Position numbers and translations under genes: made by a program
Assembly (NCBI GenBank): GCA_002695025.1
Contig: NZNV01000007.1
Location: 1-64,000 of the forward strand
From: Owenweeksia sp.
GTDB taxonomy: Bacteria; Bacteroidota; Bacteroidia; Flavobacteriales; Schleiferiaceae
DNA length: 64,000 bases
Direction of reading: 5' to 3'
Part shown: positions 54,017-62,300 of the stretch, piece by piece
Position numbering within the stretch: position 1 is the stretch's first letter
How the letters are laid out: the number at the start of each line of letters is the position of its first letter
The notes under the pieces: model-generated
What the model was told of the DNA's origin: nothing
Databases searched by the model: none
What the model saw: only the letters and a program-made list of their open reading frames with translations

Positions 54017-54163
54017 AAAAATATCATGAACACCTTCTTCACCTTCCTCAGTTTACCACCACCATAAAGGTAGAATGTCATATATTGATCGCGCTTTTCG
54101 CAGACCTTAACCAACTAGCTGTGAACGCACTGAACTTTATTTTCATAACCTAAACCCGTTAAT

Positions 54164-54559
54164 ATGACAGATTCCTTCGAAAAAGTGAAGTCCTACCTCG
54201 TTGACCTGGAATACACCATTACCCATGAAGATGCTGACGAAGCCGTTTTTGTAGTGGAAAGTGAAGATGCCGGCATCCGCAACCTCGTAATTGCCTGTGC
54301 CGATCCCATCCTCATCCTGGAGCAGTACCTCTTTGAAATGAAAAATGCCTCGGCAGACATTTACAGGAACCTGCTTATGAAGAACCGCGACATTGTACAC
54401 GGTGCCTTTGCCCTGGATGAAGGCGGACAAAGAGTGATCTTCCGCGACACTTTACAACTGGAGAACCTGGACCTCAACGAACTGGAAGGCACCCTGAACT
54501 CCCTGAGCCTGTTGCTCAGTGAATACTCGGATGAGCTCATCGCTTTTTCAAAACATTAG
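54164..54559 (+). CDS. YbjN-domain-like small protein
   Basis: 131 residues, soluble. The pattern MTDSFEKVKSYLVDLEYTI, then VFVVESEDAGIRNLVIACAD, NADIYRNLLMKNR-like and HGAFALDEGGQRVIFRDTL fits the YbjN/T3SS-chaperone-like fold. In Bacteroidota such genes head operons with PspA, flotillin and a large ATPase, exactly as here. It may act as a chaperone or adaptor; this is inferred from context. 49 bases separate it from the PspA gene. Confidence 0.8.
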   Translation: MTDSFEKVKSYLVDLEYTITHEDADEAVFVVESEDAGIRNLVIACADPILILEQYLFEMKNASADIYRNLLMKNRDIVHGAFALDEGGQRVIFRDTLQLENLDLNELEGTLNSLSLLLSEYSDELIAFSKH

Positions 54560-54608
54560 ATCATACGGTAAGGCAACTTACCCTTCAATAACCTTTAATT
54601 GTAGAACC

Positions 54609-55340
54609 ATGAATATTTTCAAGAGACTGTTTACCATCGGTAAAGCCGAATCACATTCGGCCCTGGACAAACTGGAAGATCCTATCAAAATGACGGAACA
54701 GGGTATCCGCGACCTTAAGTCTGACCTGGACAAGGCGTTACACGCTTTAGCCGAGATCAAGGCCCTGAGCATCCGCGCCCGTAACGATATGCAGACCTAC
54801 TCCAACAAGGCTGAGGATTATGAGCAAAAAGCCATGCTCCTGTTGCAACAAGCCCAAAAAGGCGAAATGGACGCTACTGAAGCCGACCGACTGGCTACCG
54901 AGGCCCTCACCAAAAAAGAGGAAAACCAGAAAAGTCACGCCCAGAGCAAAGCCGATAAGGAGAAGTTTGACGGAAACATCGCCACTATGGAGTCCAACAT
55001 CAAACGGCTGAAAAGTCAGATCAGCCAGTACGAGAACGAATTACGTACCCTGAAGGCCCGCGTAAAAGTGGGAACCGCTACCAAGAACATCAACAAGCAA
55101 ATGGCGCAGATTGATGGTTCCAGCACCATTTCCATGCTGGAACGCATGAAGGAAAAAGTGGCCCAGGAAGAAGCCCTGGCCGAGAGCTACGGTGAAATTG
55201 CCAATGAGAGCAGGAGTGTGGACGAAGAGATTGACAAGGCTTTAGAAGGCGCTCAGCAAAGCAAAGCCAAAGATGAGCTGGCTGCCTTGAAAAAGAAAAT
55301 GGGCTTATCCGGTGACGATAGTACCGAAGCCGGAAAATGA
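54609..55340 (+). CDS. pspA: PspA/IM30 family membrane-remodelling protein
   Basis: 243 residues, almost entirely helical and coiled-coil, the bacterial ESCRT-III-like fold. The N-terminal amphipathic start MNIFKRLFTIGKAESHSAL and the block LEDPIKMTEQGIRDLKSDLD are typical. It forms filaments or rings that protect and bend membranes under stress. The frame is open to 54519, but MNIFKRLF is the conserved start. Its stop overlaps the start of the next gene (ATGA), so the two are translationally coupled. Confidence 0.93.
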   Translation: MNIFKRLFTIGKAESHSALDKLEDPIKMTEQGIRDLKSDLDKALHALAEIKALSIRARNDMQTYSNKAEDYEQKAMLLLQQAQKGEMDATEADRLATEALTKKEENQKSHAQSKADKEKFDGNIATMESNIKRLKSQISQYENELRTLKARVKVGTATKNINKQMAQIDGSSTISMLERMKEKVAQEEALAESYGEIANESRSVDEEIDKALEGAQQSKAKDELAALKKKMGLSGDDSTEAGK

Positions 55341-55993
55341 AAGAGTTCATAGACCTGATCTTTAGTGGAGCCAATGTTGTACCCACGGCATTGCTCCTCT
55401 TCATCCTCCTCTACTGGGTCATCGTGATCTTTGGCCTGGTAGGCACCGACTTCCTGGATATTGACCTGGACGTGGATACCGATGCCGACCTGGATGCCGA
55501 TGCGGGAGGTGGAGGCAGCAGCAGCGCTGACGTTTCCTGGATCAACAACGCCCTGACCTTTTTTAACCTCGGCAAGATCCCCCTGATGATATGGCTCAGC
55601 TTTGTAGCCTTCCCTCTCTGGATCATTTGCATCAACGTGAACGGCCTCCTCGGCATTCACAACTTTTTCCTCGGGCTTATTGTGCTCTTACCGGCACTCT
55701 TTGCAAGCCTCTTCATCGCCAAGTTTTTGACCTGGCCCTTTGTAAAGTTCTTTCAGAAGATCGATGAAGACTCAAAGGAAAAAGACATCGTTGGACAGGT
55801 AGGCATTGTAACCCTCTCTGCCAACCACAGCAGCAAAGGACAGGCTGAAGTAAACTATGGTGGAACGCACCTGCGGTTCTACATTATTACCCGCGAAGGG
55901 ATTGAAGTACAAAAAGGACAAACCGTGCTTTTTATACAACGTATGGGCGACCAGGGCATCTACCTGGTGGAACCCTATGACACAATGGATTAA
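55337..55993 (+). CDS. OB-fold (NfeD/YqiJ-like) membrane protein, flotillin partner
   Basis: 218 residues. Membrane segments near 14-36 and two near 78-125, separated by an acidic loop (DIDLDVDTDADLDADAG) and a Gly/Ser patch. The C-terminal soluble domain (about 145-215) has DIVGQVGIVTLSANHSSKG and KGQTVLFIQ, matching the OB-fold domain of YqiJ/NfeD proteins, which pair with flotillins. The order PspA, OB-fold protein, flotillin supports the call. 24 bases separate it from the flotillin gene. Confidence 0.85.
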   Translation: MKEFIDLIFSGANVVPTALLLFILLYWVIVIFGLVGTDFLDIDLDVDTDADLDADAGGGGSSSADVSWINNALTFFNLGKIPLMIWLSFVAFPLWIICINVNGLLGIHNFFLGLIVLLPALFASLFIAKFLTWPFVKFFQKIDEDSKEKDIVGQVGIVTLSANHSSKGQAEVNYGGTHLRFYIITREGIEVQKGQTVLFIQRMGDQGIYLVEPYDTMD

Positions 55994-56017
55994 TACGAAC
56001 ACTAACCTTAATTTACA

Positions 56018-58192
56018 ATGGAGATTTTTGAGAATACGATGATGTTGTCGGTAGTTATTGGCGTGGTCCTTATTTTCGGGATCATAGCCATGTTCTCCCG
56101 CTTTTACCACAAGGCCTCGCAAGGCCAGGCTTTGGTGCGCACCGGTGTAGGTGGCATCAAGGTATCTTTTAACGGCATGGTAGTGATACCCGTGCTGCAC
56201 AAACTGGAGATCATGGATATCTCCCTGAGCACCATAACCATAGAACGTGACGGCAAGGACGGCCTGGTGTGTAAGGACAACTTACGGGCCGATATTAAAG
56301 TAGCCTTCTTCGTCCGCGTGAACGAGATGGTGGAAGACGTGAAGAAAGTAGCCCAGTCCGTGGGGTGCGCCCGCGCTTCTTCCAAAGAAGCCCTGCGCCT
56401 GCTCTTTGACGCCAAGTTTTCGGAAGCCCTGAAAACGGTGGGTAAGAAGTTTGAATTTGTAGACCTCTACAATCAGCGCGATGAGTTCCGCAAGGAGATC
56501 ATCGAGATCATCGGTACCGACCTGAACGGTTACGTACTGGATGATGCCGCCATCGACTTCCTGGAGCAAACCCCACTCAATTCTCTCGACCCCAGCAACA
56601 TCCTGGATGCCGAGGGTATCAAGAAAATCACCGAGATCACGGCTCGCGAAGCCGTGAAGGCCAACTTCATCCAGCGCGATAAGGAAAAGACCATCAAGCA
56701 ACAGGATGTGGAAGCCCGCGAGGCCATCCTGGTTCTGGAAAAACAACTGGCCGAAACCGAAGAAAAGCAGAAACGCGAAGTAGCCAATATTAAATCGCGC
56801 GAAGAAGCGGAGATTCTCAAGGTAGCCGAGGAAGAACGCTTGAAATCCGAAAAGGCCCGTATTGCCACCGATGAGGAAGTACTGGTGGCCGAGGAGAACA
56901 AACTGCGCCAGGTGATCGTGGCCGCCAAGAACAAGGAGCGCACCGAAGCCGTGGAGAACGAACGCGTGGAGAAAGACCGCGCCCTGGAAGCTACCGAGCG
57001 CGAGCGCATCGTTACTCTCGCCCAGATCGAGAAGGAAAAAGCGGTAGAAGCCGAGAAGAAGAACATACAAGAGGTGATCCGTGAGCGTGTAGCCATCGAG
57101 AAAACCGTGGTGGACGAAGAAGAGCGCATCAAGGACACCCGCGCCTTTGCCGAAGCCGACCGTATGAAGAAAGTGGCCGTAACCAAAGCCGAGGAAGATG
57201 CCGAAGCTGCCCTGGTGCAACAGATCAAGAAAGCCGAAGCCGCCCAACAAGCCGCAGAATTCCTGGCCAAGCAGAAGATCATTGATGCCGATGCCGAGCA
57301 GAAAGCTGCCGTACAGAAAGCCGAAGCCGTGAAAACCCTGGCTGAAGCTGAAGCTGCCCGCTTTGCTTCTTCCGGACTGGCTGAAGCTAAAGTAATGGAA
57401 GCCAAAGCCGAGGCCCGCGAGAAACAGGGAGAAGCCGAAGCCTCCGTACTGGAAGATCAGGCCATAGCCGAAGCCCGCGGTATTGAAGCCAAGTCACTGG
57501 CCCAGGCCGAAGCGGACCTGCGCATTGGTAATGCCGCTGCCGAAGTGGATAAAGCCAAAGGACTGGCCGAAGCGGAAGTGATCCGCAAAAAAGCCGATGC
57601 CGAACTGGAAAAAGGACTGGCCGAGGCCAAGGTGGATTACGAAAAAGCCCAGGCCGAAGCCGAGGGTATCGACAAGAAGGCGGCCGCTATGAAAAACTAC
57701 AACGATGCCGGTAAGGATCACGAAGAGTTCAAGCTGCGCCTGAGCAAAGACAAAGAGATCGAGCTGGCCCAGATCAACATACAGAAGGCCATAGCCGATG
57801 CCCAGGCCGATGTGCTGGGCACTGCCCTCAAATCCGCCAAGATCGATATTGTAGGTGGTGAGAACGTCTTCTTCGACAAGATCGTAGGCGCCATCAGCAA
57901 CGGTAAAGCTTTTGATCGCACGGTGAACAACAGCGAGGTCTTCTCCCAGGTACGCCATCAACTGCTGGACGACCCCAACCAATCGCTGGTGCAGCAGATC
58001 CGCGGTTTCATTAAAGATGCCGATGTGGATAGCGAGGACATCAAGAACCTCTCGGTAACGGCCCTGATCGTGAAGATTATGAGCCAGACCAACGACCCGG
58101 AGAAGAAAGGCATGCTGCAGCAACTGCTGGACCTCGCCCGCGGCTCCGGTTTCGGTGACCGCTCTGCCGGAGACCTCGGTCTGATCGAATAA
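56018..58192 (+). CDS. Flotillin-like (YqiK) band-7 protein
   Basis: 724 residues. One membrane helix (about 9-28), an SPFH/band-7 domain (about 35-215, with VRTGVGGIKVSFNGMVVIPV), then a very long Ala/Glu/Lys-rich coiled coil (about 220-560) with many AEA repeats, and a C-terminal region that is more ordered (NVFFDKIVGAISNG). The family usually has 500-700 residues, so it is at the long end. It organises membrane microdomains together with the OB-fold partner. The Ala/Glu codon repetition makes the opposite strand look open, but that is only a by-product. Confidence 0.93.
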   Translation: MEIFENTMMLSVVIGVVLIFGIIAMFSRFYHKASQGQALVRTGVGGIKVSFNGMVVIPVLHKLEIMDISLSTITIERDGKDGLVCKDNLRADIKVAFFVRVNEMVEDVKKVAQSVGCARASSKEALRLLFDAKFSEALKTVGKKFEFVDLYNQRDEFRKEIIEIIGTDLNGYVLDDAAIDFLEQTPLNSLDPSNILDAEGIKKITEITAREAVKANFIQRDKEKTIKQQDVEAREAILVLEKQLAETEEKQKREVANIKSREEAEILKVAEEERLKSEKARIATDEEVLVAEENKLRQVIVAAKNKERTEAVENERVEKDRALEATERERIVTLAQIEKEKAVEAEKKNIQEVIRERVAIEKTVVDEEERIKDTRAFAEADRMKKVAVTKAEEDAEAALVQQIKKAEAAQQAAEFLAKQKIIDADAEQKAAVQKAEAVKTLAEAEAARFASSGLAEAKVMEAKAEAREKQGEAEASVLEDQAIAEARGIEAKSLAQAEADLRIGNAAAEVDKAKGLAEAEVIRKKADAELEKGLAEAKVDYEKAQAEAEGIDKKAAAMKNYNDAGKDHEEFKLRLSKDKEIELAQINIQKAIADAQADVLGTALKSAKIDIVGGENVFFDKIVGAISNGKAFDRTVNNSEVFSQVRHQLLDDPNQSLVQQIRGFIKDADVDSEDIKNLSVTALIVKIMSQTNDPEKKGMLQQLLDLARGSGFGDRSAGDLGLIE

Positions 58193-58389
58193 CCAATCTT
58201 GCTAGTGAAGCCGGAAGAGTGTGTCCCAAGCCTCCCACCCAGCCTTAACCTCAGCCCCACTCACCATTTTGGAGAGTGGGCAACCGATGGGCGCCACGGT
58301 GCGGGATGCTCTCCCCGGTTTTTCAGTAGAAGTGAGATTTGAGAAGTTAGAGTTTAGATTTCTTGTTTTAAGCTTAGTAAGCTAATTAA

Positions 58390-58434
58390 CCATTTTGGAT
58401 ATTATTAACCGCAATGGATAACCACCAACTCTAA
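58390..58434. repeat. Direct repeat A (TTTGGATATTAT family)
   Basis: A 45-base segment that matches 58789-58833 in 35 positions. Its fixed parts are TTTGGATATTAT and AATGGATAA. The two copies stand on either side of the hairpin-rich segment at 58540-58730. Confidence 0.65.
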
Positions 58435-58445
58435 AGTATAAAGAC

Positions 58446-58480
58446 CGTTCGCCCTTCGACTCCGCTCAGGATGACCGGCC
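58446..58480 (+). repeat. CTTCGACTC-type dispersed repeat, short copy
   Basis: CGTTCGCCCTTCGACTC joined to CTCAGG and TGACCGGCC. The same ends, inverted, occur at 58884-58941 with about 24 extra bases inside. CTTCGACTCCGCTCAGG-type sequences are common dispersed repeats in Bacteroidota. Confidence 0.75.
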
Positions 58481-58539
58481 GAATAAAGAATAGAGAACAC
58501 AAATGATCATAATGAATAGCAACTTTAACCAGAGTCACT

Positions 58540-58730
58540 GCTTCTCTTCTTTTGGTTACGGACATCATTCTAATTTTAAAGGAGTCCGTGAGCTCCCACG
58601 CTCTGCGTGGATCGGTTGTCCAAAAGAAGAGAGAAGAAAAGGACACTTTTACCGAAGGAATTTTTACCCCGGTGAACCGGGGTAAAACCGCTTGGCAAAC
58701 TCTGCGGAAATGCACAACAGCGCATTTCCT
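58540..58730. other. Hairpin-rich non-coding segment, possible structured RNA or non-autonomous element
   Basis: An outer stem TCTCTTCTTTTGG (58543-58555) / CCAAAAGAAGAGA (58620-58632) encloses two hairpins: ACGGAC (58558-58563) / GTCCGT (58584-58589) and CCACGC (58596-58601) / GCGTGG (58605-58610). That makes a three-way junction. Two more hairpins follow: TTTTACCCCGGT (58662-58673) / ACCGGGGTAAAA (58676-58687) and GGAAATGC (58706-58713) / GCATTTCC (58722-58729). All arms are perfect. Short open frames here have no protein-like features. Confidence 0.6.
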
Positions 58731-58788
58731 GGATCTCAGAGCTTTGCCTTCACTATTCTGCCGGAAAAGAAAAACTCAAACAAATTAT

Positions 58789-58833
58789 CCAATTTGGATA
58801 TTATGAATAAAAATGGATAATGACTAACTCGAA
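58789..58833. repeat. Direct repeat B (TTTGGATATTAT family)
   Basis: Second copy of repeat A, 399 bases further on, 35 of 45 positions identical. It is preceded by AATTATCC, so its left part is also a small dyad with TTTGGATA. Confidence 0.65.
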
Positions 58834-58883
58834 TGAAACCGACCTTCAGGAAAAAAGTGTTTTGATCACGTCCTAAGCAAATG

Positions 58884-58941
58884 GGCCGGTCACCCTGAGC
58901 GCCTGTGCTGAGCCTGACGAAGTAGAGTCGAAGGGCGAACG
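58884..58941 (-). repeat. CTTCGACTC-type dispersed repeat, long inverted copy
   Basis: On the minus strand it begins CGTTCGCCCTTCGACTC, then has about 24 bases not present in the short copy (TACTTCGTCAGGCTCAGCAC...), then CTCAGG and TGACCGGCC. With 58446-58480 it forms inverted repeats about 400 bases apart. Confidence 0.75.
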
Positions 58942-58999
58942 ACCGAACTTGGATGAGCAAAGAACAGGTTGCTGTTTTCCTGTAAGTCTTGACCTTTTG

Positions 59000-59027
59000 G
59001 TTCCTTTTGGGTCAAGCCAAAAGGAAC
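59000..59027. repeat. CCAAAAGGAAC palindrome
   Basis: GTTCCTTTTGG (59000-59010) and CCAAAAGGAAC (59017-59027) form a perfect 11-base stem with a 6-base loop, 32 bases before the next gene. No U-tract follows, so it is not an ordinary terminator. It is the last of the repeats in the 866-base gap 58193-59058. Confidence 0.65.
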
Positions 59028-59058
59028 ATTAAAAAAGAAGAAAAGAGAAATAAAACCC

Positions 59059-59325
59059 ATGAAACCCCTTTACACCTTACTCCTCATAATCACCTTCACC
59101 GCCCTTTCCATCTGGAAGGTATGTGAACTGTACCGGCCTGCGGAGCAAGCCAAGCCGGAAAGCGGGCAGTTCATTGTGATCCACCGGAGTGAGGCCGTAA
59201 CCCAAACCGATAGCACCAAAGAAGAAGAAAGCAACTTCTGGCCTTCTATGACCAACTCCAGGCAAACCCGCACCATCAGTCCCTGGTCCGTTTTAAAAAC
59301 CTACACCCCCTCATTTAATCTGTAA
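59059..59325 (+). CDS. Small membrane-anchored protein upstream of the DUF3686 ATPase
   Basis: 88 residues: MKPLYTLLLIITFTALSIWK is an N-terminal signal anchor, followed by a hydrophilic tail rich in Ser, Thr, Glu and Gln with no recognised motif. Its stop codon TAA (59323-59325) directly abuts the ATG of the large ATPase gene, so the two are translationally linked, which is the best evidence that it is real. It might tether the ATPase complex to the membrane. Confidence 0.65.
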   Translation: MKPLYTLLLIITFTALSIWKVCELYRPAEQAKPESGQFIVIHRSEAVTQTDSTKEEESNFWPSMTNSRQTRTISPWSVLKTYTPSFNL

Positions 59326-62300
59326 ATGGCAACGAACGAAAAAGAAAATACCCACGATAAAACCCAACTCGAAAGCGGTTCCTACGAGATCATCCGCGAC
59401 CGCCTCGAAAAACACGGCAGCGACCTCCGTCAACGCATCCAGCAGCTCAACGAAGCCCGCAAGGAGGTATTCGGCTCCATAGAGACCAAACTCCTCACCA
59501 CCGAGCGCGTAACCACCGAGAACAACTGCTACGCCCGCGACATCGTTCCCCTGGGCAACAACCGCTTTATCTTCGGCTACAACGTCCACATGGGCCTCAA
59601 GACCGAAACCCACGTATCCGATGTGTTTAGCCTGTACCGCTACGACAGTGAAAAGCAGGTGTTCCACCGCGAGGAGAACGATACCCTGCAAAACGACAAC
59701 TTCCTGCAGGACTTTGCCAACCTCTACAAATACTACCGGGGCACCCGCTTCGCCAAGTTTGCCCAGATAGGGCCGCACATCTTCATGGTGTTCCAGGTGG
59801 GCAAGACCGCAGACGATATTAAAACCTTCAAATGGACGCTGAAGCCGGACGGCACGCTGGTGTACGTGGACAACCGCAGCGACCATGAATTTGTATTTCC
59901 CAACCAGCATGAATTCCGCTGGAAGCGCGTGGTGCGCGATATGCAACGCAAGGGAACCCACCCCCACATTTCCATTGAAGACCGCCTTTTTGTGGAAACC
60001 ATCGGGGGCGACCTCACCATTAAGGTGGAAGACAATACCGACACCGGACGCGGTATTTACGAAGAGCCGGTGGAGGATCCGGATCAGACTTTGGACGATG
60101 CCGAGATCCATTACGCCATCATCGGCAACCTCATTGTGCTGAAAATCCGCCCCTACCAGGAAAAGGATTTCCGCTACATCGTGTTCAACGAGAAGATACA
60201 GGAAGCCGTGCGCGTGGATGCCCTGGAAGACTCCTGCGTACTGCTGCCGGACGACCAGGGGATCATCTTTGCCAAGGGCTATTATATCCAGACCGGGGAA
60301 GTGAAGCTGTTTGACAACCAGCTGGAGAACATGCTCTTTGAAAAGCGCATCATCTCCCCCAACGGGGAGGATTTCCTCTACGTATTCTACGAAAAGGAGA
60401 GCGGACTGTACGCCCTCATGCCCTATAACCTCATCACCCAGGAGGTGGACACGCCCATCATCTGCCACGGCTATTCTTTTTTTGACAACGGAGAAATGAT
60501 CTTCTTCAAATCCGAAGCCGAGCAGAAGAAACACCACCTCATCCAGATCTGGCAGACCCCCTTCTACTCCCCCAACCAAACCGTGGAGGTGGAAAATAAA
60601 TCCTACCTCTTCAAGCTGGGGAATAAAGAGATTGTGCAGGCGATGGCCGAAGCCGGGGAAGTGCTCAAACTCCTCCGCAAGGAAGACAGCTACAGCAACC
60701 TCTACATTGACCTGGTGAAGGCCACCACCGGTATTCTGGACAGCTACCACTGGCTGAACAATGCCGATGCCTTTACCCTGGCCGAGCCGCTGCGTGAGAT
60801 CAAAGCCTCTGCCTCCCAGGCCATTGAGGAGTACGAAAAGGTGATCCGCATTAAAAAGAACACCCACGAACGGGCGGGTGAGGTCACCCAAAAAGCCGAT
60901 GAGATCATCAGCCGCGCCAAACGGGGTGATGCCAAAACCATTTACGAATTCGTGGAGCGCCTTGCGCTCTTGCGCACCTCCAAGGGCGAGGTGGTTTCCC
61001 TCAAGGAACTCCGCTATATGGATCCGGAAGTGGTCTCCGACTACGAGCAAAAGCTGGCGGAGATCACCGATACCGTATCCCAGAACACCGTTAAATTCCT
61101 GCTGAAGAAGGAAGCCCTGGCACCCTACCGTGAAAAGGTGGAGCAGCTCAGCAAGGAAGTGGAAAAAGTGCAAAAGGTGGTGGACGCCACCCGCCTGGGT
61201 GAAGACATCGCCAAAGTGTCCAAAGACCTGGAGATGCTCATCGAGATCGTGAGCAACCTCAAGATCGAGGATGCCACGCAAACCACCCGTATCATCGACA
61301 GTATTTCGGCCATTTACGCTCAGTTTAACCGCATCAACGCCAGCCTGAAGAAAAAGCGCAGAGAGCTGATCGGCAAGGAAGGCGAAGCCGAGTTCAACGC
61401 CCAACTGAAACTGATCAGCCAGGGGCTCACCAATTACCTGGACATTTCCGACACGCCCGAAAAGTGTGAAGACTACCGCAACAAGCTCATGGTGCAACTG
61501 GAAGAGCTGGAAGGCCGCTTTGCGGAATTCGAGCAGTTCATCACCCGCATCAACGAGAGGCGTGAAGATGTGTACAATGCCTTTGAGACCAAAAAGGTGC
61601 AGCTCACCGAAGCCCGCAACAAGCGCTCACTGGCCCTGCAACAGTCCGGGGAGCGCATCATCAGCGGCATCCGCAAACGCCTTGGCAGCTTTGGCACTTT
61701 AGAGGAGATCAACGCCTATTACGCCTCCGACCTGATGGTGGATAAGGTGCGCGACATTTCCAGGCAGCTTTTGGAGATGGACGACTCCGTAAAAGCCGAT
61801 GACCTGCAAAGTCAGCTCAAATCCGCTTACGAGGAAGCCACGCGCCAGCTCAAGGATAAGAAAGAGCTCTTTGTAGACGGTGAGGAAGTGATCCGCCTGG
61901 GCAAGCACAGCTTTAACGTAAACACCCAGGAGATCGACCTTTCCCTGGTGAACCGCAAGGGTGACATGTACTTCCACATCAACGGCACCAACTTTTTTGA
62001 AAGGGTACAGAACGAAGCTTTCAACGCCACGAAGGACGTTTGGGAACAATCGCTGGTGTCCGAGAACGAGAAGGTGTACCGGGGCGAATACCTCGCCTGG
62101 CAACTCTTCCGCGAAGCAGAGAAGGCTCCCGATCCTGAGGACAATGAAGTTGAGACTTTGGAAACCTTGCACCAGATGTCACCCAAGGCCTTGCAGGGCT
62201 ACGTACAGCGCAGGATGAGCACCCGCTACGATGAAGGTTACGTGAAGGGCGTCCACGACAAGGATGCTACTTTGATCCTGCGTGAACTTCTCACCTTTTA

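Noticed and set aside
56282-57405. Two long minus-strand frames opposite the flotillin gene
   Set aside because: They arise from the Ala/Glu/Lys codon repetition of the flotillin coiled coil; their compositions (Leu/Phe/Gly or Ser/Ala runs) are artefacts.
58503-58806. Short plus-strand frames in the repeat gap
   Set aside because: They cross perfect hairpins and repeats, overlap in two frames, and show no protein-like pattern.
59000-59027. CCAAAAGGAAC palindrome as a terminator
   Set aside because: A stable stem, but no U-tract on either strand; classed as a repeat.
59311-61497. A 728-codon open frame on the minus strand
   Set aside because: It is the mirror image of the plus-strand DUF3686 ATPase, which has Walker A and B motifs, continues to the window edge and is in register with the upstream small gene. 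The minus frame has no recognisable domain.
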